Notes under the pieces: model-generated
Database searches by the model: none
Told to the model about the DNA's origin: nothing
The model's input: only the letters and a program-made list of their open reading frames with translations
Part shown: positions 36,802-43,436 of the stretch, in pieces
How positions within the stretch are numbered: the stretch's first letter is position 1
Layout: each line of letters starts with the position of its first letter
Position numbers and translations under genes: made by a program
Source: Acaryochloris sp. CRU_2_0
Lineage (GTDB): Bacteria; Cyanobacteriota; Cyanobacteriia; Thermosynechococcales; Thermosynechococcaceae
Reading direction: 5' to 3'
NCBI GenBank assembly: GCA_012034865.1
Contig: JAAUOM010000027.1
Span: forward strand, 1-43,436
Length of the DNA: 43,436 nucleotides

Positions 36802-38739
36802 ATGCCTGCTGTCACTTACATTGCCCAACCCACGCTCAAAATTGATGGCCAATCTGCTACCAGTATTCTGATGGAAGATTTACTGCAAATTGTCGTAGAA
36901 GAAAGTTTACATCTGCCAGGGATGTTCACTCTCATGATTCGCAATGACTATTTCTCCTCCCGCACAGGCGAAAATCCTTGGCTCTACGATAAAATTTTTG
37001 CCGTCGGTAAATCCATTGAAATTGGCTTCACCTCCAGCACAACTGAGGCGGCTGACTTTGAAGACTCCGAGGAAGAAATTCTGCTAACAGGCGAGATCAC
37101 GGCTATTGAAGCCCATTTCAACATTGAATCTCAAGCACCTATCATAGTCAGGGGATATGATATCAGCCATCGCTTGCATCGTGGACGCTATAATCGCTCA
37201 TTCCAAAATATGACCGATACAGACGTGGTTAAGAAAGTGATTGGCGAAGTCGGGATTCAAGCTGGAACTATCGATGATAGTGGCGGTCCCTATGGATTTG
37301 GAGATCCCGTCGGCTATATTTTTCAAGAGAACCAAACCAATATGGAGTTCTTAAGGGAAAGAGCGTCTCGGCATGGATTTGAGCTGTTTGTCCAAGATGG
37401 AAAGCTCAATTTTCGCAAGCCCAGTGCTAAAACGTCCTTAACCCTAACGTGGTTAAAGGAGATCAATAGTTTTAAGGTGCGCGTTAGTAGTGCTGAACAA
37501 GTTGATTCTGTGGAGGTTAGAGGCTGGAACTACCAAACGAAACAAGCGATTGTGTCTACCAAGAGTAGTCAAACTACTGACGTGATTACAACCACGGAGC
37601 AAGGAAAAGGGAAAAGCGTCAGTACAGCGTTTCAGAGTACGCCCAAGATGATCGTTGTCAATCAACCGACAGCAGCCAGTCAAGAAGCGGATGCGATCGC
37701 ACAGTCTCTTTACAACGAATTATCTGGGGAATTTGTACAAGCGGACGCCAAAGCAGAAGGCAATCCCCAGATTCGACCGGGCAAAAAAATAACTCTCACA
37801 GGACTAGGGAAATATAGCGGCAACTACTACGTCACTGAGACTCGACATGTTTTTACGGCCAGAGTCTATACCACAGAGTTTAGTGTGCGCGGATTACGAG
37901 ACAATGACCTGCTGACGATACTGTCCCCGCAACCCCGCTTACAGCCGGGGCAAACTCTCTTGATTGGGATTGTTTCCAACAACAAAGATCCGAAAAAATG
38001 GGGGCGGGTGCGCGTCAAATTTCCGACGTTAACCGAAGAACATGAGAGCGACTGGGCTAGAATTGTCGCGATCGGGGCTGGTTCCAATCGCGGCTTTGAC
38101 TGTTTACCTGAAATCAACGACGAAGTTCTGGTTGGATTTGAACATGGGGATATTCATCGGCCTTTTGTCATTGGTGGGGTCTGGAATGGCAAGGATGCGC
38201 CCCCGGTGAGCGTTGATGAGTCCGTTGTCGGTGGAAAAGTGCGGTTGCGAACCATCAAAACCCGTACGGGTCATCTGTTGCAGTTCGTAGAAGAAGATAA
38301 AGGCGCGAGTAAAAAAGGCGTTTATCTGGATACCGTCTATGGCCATAAACTCTACTGTAATGATGCTGAAAAGAAAATTGAGTTAAAAACCAGTGCTAAC
38401 CATCAAATTCTCCTAGACGATCAGAACAAAAAAATTCTGGTGCAAACCACGGGTGGCCATAGCTGTACATTAGACGATCAAGCCCGTAAGATCACCCTCA
38501 GTGCGACGGGAGAAATTGAAATTACCGCGCCTCAAAAAATCACCTTAAAAGTGGGTGGTAGCAGCATGGAAATGACGATGGCTACGATCACCTTAAAAAC
38601 AGGTGGAAATACGATTGAGCTAGGGCCAGCGGGTATTAACATTAATGCCGCCGCCTTAGCGACCCTCAAAGGAGCTTCAACCACGATCAAAGGCGATGCG
38701 AATGTCACCGTCACCGCCCCGATCATTATGATGAATTAG
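36802..38739 (+). CDS. CIS spike protein (Cis8-type, VgrG/gpD-gp5-like)
   Basis: The 645-residue central spike that tops the tube and carries the PAAR tip. The gpD/VgrG-like hub domain is at about residues 5-350 (RGYDISHRLHRGRYNRSFQN; QENQTNMEFLRERASRHGFE). An OB-fold/gp5 domain follows (GIVSNNKDPKKWGRVRVKFP; DWARIVAIGAGSNRGFDCLP; VGFEHGDIHRPFVIGGVWNG). The C-terminal beta-helix is built of short repeats (EIEITAPQKITLKVGGSSME). I take ATG 36802 (MPAVTYIAQPTLKIDG). The frame is open 70 codons further upstream, but only over the previous gene. Confidence 0.93.
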   Translation: MPAVTYIAQPTLKIDGQSATSILMEDLLQIVVEESLHLPGMFTLMIRNDYFSSRTGENPWLYDKIFAVGKSIEIGFTSSTTEAADFEDSEEEILLTGEITAIEAHFNIESQAPIIVRGYDISHRLHRGRYNRSFQNMTDTDVVKKVIGEVGIQAGTIDDSGGPYGFGDPVGYIFQENQTNMEFLRERASRHGFELFVQDGKLNFRKPSAKTSLTLTWLKEINSFKVRVSSAEQVDSVEVRGWNYQTKQAIVSTKSSQTTDVITTTEQGKGKSVSTAFQSTPKMIVVNQPTAASQEADAIAQSLYNELSGEFVQADAKAEGNPQIRPGKKITLTGLGKYSGNYYVTETRHVFTARVYTTEFSVRGLRDNDLLTILSPQPRLQPGQTLLIGIVSNNKDPKKWGRVRVKFPTLTEEHESDWARIVAIGAGSNRGFDCLPEINDEVLVGFEHGDIHRPFVIGGVWNGKDAPPVSVDESVVGGKVRLRTIKTRTGHLLQFVEEDKGASKKGVYLDTVYGHKLYCNDAEKKIELKTSANHQILLDDQNKKILVQTTGGHSCTLDDQARKITLSATGEIEITAPQKITLKVGGSSMEMTMATITLKTGGNTIELGPAGININAAALATLKGASTTIKGDANVTVTAPIIMMN

Positions 38740-38749
38740 GAGAATGATC

Positions 38750-39145
38750 ATGCCACTGCAAGTTTGTATGGGGGCGACCCTACAATGTATTCCCTTCGGC
38801 GTTGCTCCCAGTACGTTGATAGTGATTCCTAAAGGTCCGCCAGTGATGGTCACGGGCCTGTTGGCAGCAACGGTGATGGATTTTGCCCCCTTGGCGAATA
38901 TCCTCCCCTTTGGAATGTGTACATCCATTGCCAATCCTATGGTAGCAGCAGCAACGGCAGCAGCTTTTGGAGTACTGACGCCCATGCCCTGTGTGCCTGT
39001 GATTGTGGGGCCGTGGAAACCGGGAGCATTAAAGGTCAAAATTAATAAATTTCCTGCCTTAACCGATGTTTCCATTTGTAATTGCGCTTGGGGTGGCGTC
39101 GTCAAGGTTGTGTTTGCCGGACAAACCAAGGTGATGGTGACATGA
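38750..39145 (+). CDS. PAAR-like DUF4280 spike-tip protein (Cis10-type)
   Basis: A 131-residue DUF4280 protein, the PAAR-like cone that sharpens the spike. It has four cysteine-containing turns: VCMGATLQCIPFG, FGMCTSIANPM, TPMPCVPVI and SICNCAWGGVV. Invariant 'A.ATAAAFGVLTPMPC' corresponds to the family core. Two ATGs lie close together (38744, 38750); AGGAG at 38738-38742 fits only the second. Its stop overlaps the next gene's ATG (ATGA). Confidence 0.88.
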   Translation: MPLQVCMGATLQCIPFGVAPSTLIVIPKGPPVMVTGLLAATVMDFAPLANILPFGMCTSIANPMVAAATAAAFGVLTPMPCVPVIVGPWKPGALKVKINKFPALTDVSICNCAWGGVVKVVFAGQTKVMVT

Positions 39146-40382
39146 GTAATCCCCTGGCGATCGCAGCTATCACCACAACTCTGCACAGTCTGATTTTTCT
39201 AGGCGTTCGGGAGGAATTGGGGAGCGGTAGTATTACCGCCCTTCCCCTGGATAAAGCGCGGAGTAATCGCGAAGGGAATCAGGTCAATTTATTTCTCTAT
39301 CACACGATGCCCAACCTGGCTTGGCGGAATGAACGGTCAATGCGCGGGAAATTGCCCCAGGCGGGGAAATCACCTTTAGCCCTGGATTTATTTTATTTGC
39401 TGACGATTTATGGACAAAATGACAGCGAAACCAAAAGCCATCGTTTATTAGGATCAGTTCTGTCAATTCTGTACGATCATTCCACCTTGAGTCGTACCGA
39501 GATCGAAGCAGCAACGGAAATTGAATTGCCAGATAGCGACTTACATCGGCAAATTGAACAAATTACCATTACCCCAGAGCATTTGACCTTTGAAGAGATC
39601 TCACAACTGTGGCGCGGATTTCAGGCACAGTATCGGGTTTCCGTTGCCTATAAGGTGTCTGTGGTCATGATCGATAGTACCCTACTACCCCAGTCTGCCC
39701 TACCGATCCTCTCACGCAATGGGGAGACGCAAGGAGCGACAGTTTATCCCGGCTTAGCTCCAACCTTGCAAGGCATCCGCTTGCCCCATCGTCAAGCCAG
39801 TGCCCAGTTCGGCGATATCATCGCCTTAAATGGGTCTCATCTGGACAGTCGGAATCTGACGGTTCAATTTCACAATGTTCGTTTGGGTCATACCCTGAAG
39901 CTGACACCATTACCTGAGCAGACAGAGACTCAACTGCAAGTCCGGCTGCCTAGCCCCGCTGATCCCTCTGGTGCGATTGCTCAATGGTGGGCTGGGTTTT
40001 ATCGTCTCTCTCTGGTTGTCCAACGTCCTGATTATGAGTGGACGACCAATGAGTTGCCCTTAGCCCTAGCCCCTCAAGTACTCAGCATTACGCCCCAGGA
40101 GCTCCCCCAGGTCGCAGTTTGTTAACGTTGACGTGCTGGCCGCAGATTCGACCAGAGCAACAGGTTGTTTTGTTAATGGGCGATCGCGGAATAGCCCTCC
40201 AAGATTTGTCATCGCCAACGGATCTGACCGCGCCTTCTACACTGACTTTTCAGCTTAAAGATATGCAGCCCGGTTTGTATGTTGTCCGATTGCGGGTGGA
40301 TGGGGTAGACAGTATTCCCATTGATTTTGCCAGTACACCGCTCCAATTTGCCGAAAATCAGACGCTGAGGGTGACGGGATAA
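39142..40382 (+). CDS. DUF4255 tube-terminator-like protein (Cis16-type), one frameshift
   Basis: About 413 residues when one base is restored. The N-terminal DUF4255 domain (Pvc16/Afp16 N-terminal type) reads AIAAITTTLHSLIFLGVREE, VNLFLYHTMPNLAWRN, LALDLFYLLTIYGQND and HRLLGSVLSILYDHSTL. It caps the distal end of the tube and sheath in known systems. A C-terminal IPT/TIG-like region (GDIIALNGSHLDSRNLTVQF) follows. The frame breaks near 40109-40120 (CAGGTCGCAGTTTG). The first piece ends VAVC at 40125; the second frame resumes LLTLTCWPQIRPEQQVVLLM and reaches 40382. The ATPase ATG overlaps the stop (TAATG). Confidence 0.83.
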
Positions 40383-42444
40383 TGGATCATGCCCAATGGC
40401 AGCAAGAAAATTCTCGGTATCTGTCCTTGGCGATCGCCTGGTTACGACTACGGCTGCAACGGCTCATCCCCGATTCGACGATAACCGAAACAGAGATTGC
40501 CGACGCGGAAACCCTGATGCTAGAAGCCGAAGCGCTAGAGCCTCCCCCAGCCTTAATCGCCTTGAGTTCAATCTTAGAGTTGACGCGGTTTGAGCAGTCC
40601 CTGCTGCTGCTGTGTGCAGCAATGGAGCTGGACACAGAAATCGCCAGTTTCTGCGCCAAAATCCAGGGCGAGTCGCAGCCCTATCCCACCTATGCTTTAG
40701 CCTTAGGACTGTTTGATCATCCCATTTGGGATGTGGTGTCGCCAGAGCGCCCCTTACGCTCTTGGCGATTGATTGAGATCCATCAGTCGGGGGTGCAGCC
40801 CTTGATTGTCAGTCCGATCAAAGCAGATGAACGGATCGTGAATTACATTAGGGGGTTGAATTATCTGGACGATCGCTTGAGTTTTCTGCTATCCCCCTTG
40901 TCGATGCCAGTCTTAGGGGAGAATCTCGATGATTCCCTGGCTCCTTCCCAGCGACAGGTTGTGGCAACGATTGCCCATCACTTACAGGCCGCTACGCACT
41001 GGAATGTCCTACCCATTGTGCAACTGTTAGGGAGCGATCTCGTCAGCAAGCAACGAGTGGCCTTGTCGCTGGCGGAAGGGTTTGATATTTCCCTATACCG
41101 GATCCGGTGGAGCTATTACCCACCCATGGGTCTGATCTCGAAACCCTGATCCGCATCTGGCAACGAGAAATGCAGTTGTTTCCAGTGGCGTTGTATCTGG
41201 ATGGGCAGGCGATGGACGGGAATAATTCGACAAATAGTTCGGCGATCGCATTGCAAGTCTTTCTTGACAATGTCCATGGGTTATTTTTTCTGGATGTGCA
41301 GGATCAAAGTTGGCCGCTGGATCAACCGACAATCTCGTTTGAGGTGGCAAAACCAACATCTGTGGAACAATTACAGGTCTGGAAGCAGGTCTTTGGTACA
41401 TCATTTAGCGATAACGCCACTCAGTTATCCAGTCAGTTCAATCTCAATTTGGCCGATATTCAGCAAATTGCCGCATCGGTGCAGGCTGAGATGGCTCAGA
41501 TCTCTCTACCAGAAGAAAAAGGGGAGGGGAAATCAGCACAGATGAACTTGAAGGATGGAGAATGGGGCGATCGCCTCTGGGGTGCTTGCTTAGTACGTAC
41601 CCGTCCGCGTCTAGATGCCCTGGCTCAACGGCTGGAGACGAAAGCGACCTGGGATGACATTGTGTTGCCGGAGGAAGAGACCAATCTGTTGCGCCAGATT
41701 GCAGCTCAGGTGCGGTACCGGAGTACAGTTTATGACGAATGGGGATTCCGCGATCGAATGAATCGGGGGTTGGGGGTGAATACGCTGTTTGCGGGAGAGA
41801 GTGGTACGGGAAAAACGATGGCAGCGGAGGTGATTGCTAATGAGTTGCGGTTGAATCTCTACCGGATCGATTTATCGGCGGTGGTGAGTAAGTACATTGG
41901 CGAGACGGAAAAGAATCTGCGACGGCTATTTGATGCGGCTGAAGATGGAGGCGCAATCCTATTTTTTGATGAGGCGGATGCGTTGTTTGGTAAACGGAGC
42001 GAGGTACGGGATAGTCACGATCGCTATGCGAACATTGAGGTGAACTATCTATTACAGCGCATTGAAGCCTATCGGGGACTAGCTATTTTGGCAACAAACT
42101 TGAAAGGATCGATGGATAGTGCCTTTATGCGTCGGCTACGCTTCATTATTAACTTTCCGTTCCCCTCATTAGAGTCGCGGAAGGAAATGTGGCAAAAGGT
42201 GTTTCCGCCGCAAATGCCTATTGCAGAATTAGATTACGACCATTTAGCTCGGCTCAGTTTAACAGGAGGCAGTATTCATACCATTGCCATAAATGCAGCA
42301 TTTCTCGCGGCAAAGGAACATACCGACCTTGCAATGCCTCACTTGTTGAAAACTGCACGAGCTGAGTTTCGGAAGTTGGAGCGATCGATCTATGAAGGGG
42401 ATTTTAACTGGCAGACATCAGACAACACAGGACTAACAGTTTGA
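40382..42444 (+). CDS. CIS AAA+ ATPase (Cis15-type), one frameshift
   Basis: A 687-residue ATPase when repaired. The N-terminal ~240 residues are helical and specific to CIS ATPases. The AAA+ domain has Walker A GESGTGKT, Walker B ILFFDEADALFG, a sensor region AILATNLKGSMDSAFMRRLR and arginine fingers. The family is required for assembly or cargo loading in extracellular CIS. The frame breaks near 41098-41108. The first frame ends SLYRIRWSYYPPMG and stops at 41149; the second gives YRI-x-VELLPTHGSDLETL and runs to 42444. One lost C in CCCGG would explain it. Visible pieces are 40382-41149 and 41107-42444. Confidence 0.88.
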
Positions 42445-42491
42445 ATTAGATTAGAAGCGATCAGAAGTAGTTATTGAGGAGAAGCTAACCC

Positions 42492-43262
42492 ATGACCCAC
42501 GAGGATCTACGCCAACACATACAACCTGCCAAGAGAAAGACTACTCCGATCAAAGCTAATCTCCATCACAGAGCAATCTACAGCATACCAGAGCCAGAGA
42601 GAAAAGACGAAATCATGGGTTCCAATACAGCAGACTGTGAAAGCTACACTTATAAATGTTTCAGCCATATACCTCTGTTAGAAGATACTCAGCCCACAAT
42701 TCAACAAAAGGAAAGTTGTCATTCGGAATATGAAGCGACTCAAGTAGACACTAACCATCCTACAGTTGATCAACCTAACCCGTCAGAGCCACAAGGGCAA
42801 CCCGCAGCAAACAGAAGTGGAGGAAGATGGAGTAGTCGCAAGCAAAAGGTATATCCACGAAAGAGTTTTAGTGGTGCTGTAGTACAGCGAATGGAACTAG
42901 TGAGACCAAAGCACGAGGGAGAGGTCAGCAAAGAAGTCGAAATATTAGGCGAGGTGAAGTACGGACTATTCAAAGGATATGTGGCATATAATGCTAAAAA
43001 CCACACTGTAGTACTCATTTCAGGAGGCATGGCCTTAGCGCATATCGAAATCCAGGAGCATAGTAAAGACAAATCTATTTCGTTGCACACAGGTACCGAC
43101 AAAGGCGAAGCAGGAGGTCAAGGATACATGCTGGCGATGTTTCCCTATACGCTCGAAATAGTAAAAAAACATTTCAGTAATTATGATAAGATTTGCATGA
43201 ATCCCTCTATGGGAGCAGCAACAAAAGGATTGATAAGCATCTTAGGATTGTGGCTTAAATAA
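42492..43262 (+). CDS. Probable CIS cargo/effector protein of unknown activity
   Basis: A 256-residue protein 47 bp after the ATPase with a good ribosome-binding site (GAGGAG at 42476-42481). The N-terminal ~125 residues are disordered and polar (EPQGQPAANRSGG). The junction VVQRMELVRP resembles the VQRM-type linkers found in many eCIS cargo proteins. The C-terminal ~110 residues form a folded domain: YNAKNHTVVLISGGMALAHI, ISLHTGTDKGEAGGQGYMLA, MFPYTLEIVKKHF and KICMNPSMGAATKGLISILG. The order of predicted beta-GQGY-alpha-beta-alpha elements recalls the second half of a GNAT acetyltransferase. This is a guess from layout, not a match. No DUF4157 metallopeptidase HExxH is present. Confidence 0.6.
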   Translation: MTHEDLRQHIQPAKRKTTPIKANLHHRAIYSIPEPERKDEIMGSNTADCESYTYKCFSHIPLLEDTQPTIQQKESCHSEYEATQVDTNHPTVDQPNPSEPQGQPAANRSGGRWSSRKQKVYPRKSFSGAVVQRMELVRPKHEGEVSKEVEILGEVKYGLFKGYVAYNAKNHTVVLISGGMALAHIEIQEHSKDKSISLHTGTDKGEAGGQGYMLAMFPYTLEIVKKHFSNYDKICMNPSMGAATKGLISILGLWLK

Positions 43263-43265
43263 GAT

Positions 43266-43436
43266 CTAGAATCCAGCTTTCTGAGGTTTAGCCGTGTAAT
43301 TCCATTTTGGGAGGTAAGCATCAAAAATAATTTCCATTGATTCCTTAAACTCCTGAGTGACTTTTCGCCCCGTTTGATACACCTTATCTAATACCGTGGT
43401 CAAGACCTTCAGACCCGTTTTAGTCTCGGCTTTACC
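43266..43436 (-). CDS. ISAzo13-type transposase, C-terminal end (runs off the window)
   Basis: The last 56 residues of a transposase, truncated by the window edge. ETKTGLKVLTTVLDKVYQTG, the middle RKVTQEFKESM and the end LPKWNYTAKP match the C-terminal 'TKTGLKV...G.KV......WNYT..P' signature of ISAzo13-family transposases. The TAG stop is the complement of 43266-43268. It converges on the effector gene with three bases between the stops, so an insertion sequence borders the cargo end of the CIS locus. Confidence 0.75.
   Translation of the reverse strand, partial: GKAETKTGLKVLTTVLDKVYQTGRKVTQEFKESMEIIFDAYLPKWNYTAKPQKAGF
43266..43436 (-). mobile_element. Edge of an ISAzo13-like insertion sequence
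   Basis: Inferred from the transposase fragment. No terminal inverted repeat can be defined because the element's other end is outside the window. Confidence 0.5.

Overview
The window is cyanobacterial chromosomal DNA. It opens with the 5' end of psbD (photosystem II D2). The octamer GCGATCGC (HIP1) recurs throughout, and the genes read as cyanobacterial homologues. I cannot fix the genus from the sequence; the gene content suggests a filamentous, multicellular cyanobacterium.

Positions 1-11,000 hold unlinked housekeeping genes: psbD (partial), an M28 aminopeptidase interrupted by a one-base homopolymer frameshift, a 3-hydroxyisobutyrate-dehydrogenase-type reductase, a HEAT-repeat protein overlapping a broken short-chain dehydrogenase, a two-domain winged-helix-like protein, coaE, a gyrase/topoisomerase IV A subunit, a LapA-like membrane protein, a small cysteine-containing protein, cobU, recR and a CheY-like regulator with a coiled-coil tail.

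Positions 11,284-43,262 are one contractile injection system (CIS) locus in two divergent, tightly packed operons around a 632-bp AT-rich control region (23,267-23,898). The leftward operon runs: Nif11-like peptide, gp25-like wedge, gpJ-like baseplate protein, gpI-like baseplate protein with an added Ig-like N-terminus, a DUF4159-like protein, a dCache-HAMP-cyclic-nucleotide-binding membrane sensor, an Ig-like/transmembrane/WD40 protein, and an Ig-like/transmembrane/Ig-like protein. The rightward operon runs: sheath, three tube-family proteins, two paralogous tail-assembly-chaperone-like proteins, two ~50-residue proteins, a fourth tube-family protein, a ~2,468-residue Gln/Glu/Ser/Pro-rich repeat protein, Cis7-like tube protein, spike, PAAR-like DUF4280 protein, DUF4255 terminator-like protein and AAA+ ATPase. 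A probable cargo/effector gene and the 3' end of an ISAzo13-type transposase follow.

No tail-fibre gene and no conventional tape-measure gene are visible. Three proteins predicted to span a membrane are encoded in the baseplate operon. This matches the membrane (thylakoid)-anchored CIS known from multicellular cyanobacteria better than a released extracellular CIS. The most unusual elements are the giant 15/17-residue repeat protein beside the tube genes, the ligand/cNMP sensor inside the baseplate operon, and the Ig/WD40 membrane proteins.

The window contains at least nine single-base frame breaks in otherwise well-preserved genes. Most are one missing base, five of them in A/T runs of 5-6. 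Each gene is given below as one full-length entry with its break position. A systematic sequencing/assembly error is the simplest explanation, but the raw sequence cannot exclude real mutation.
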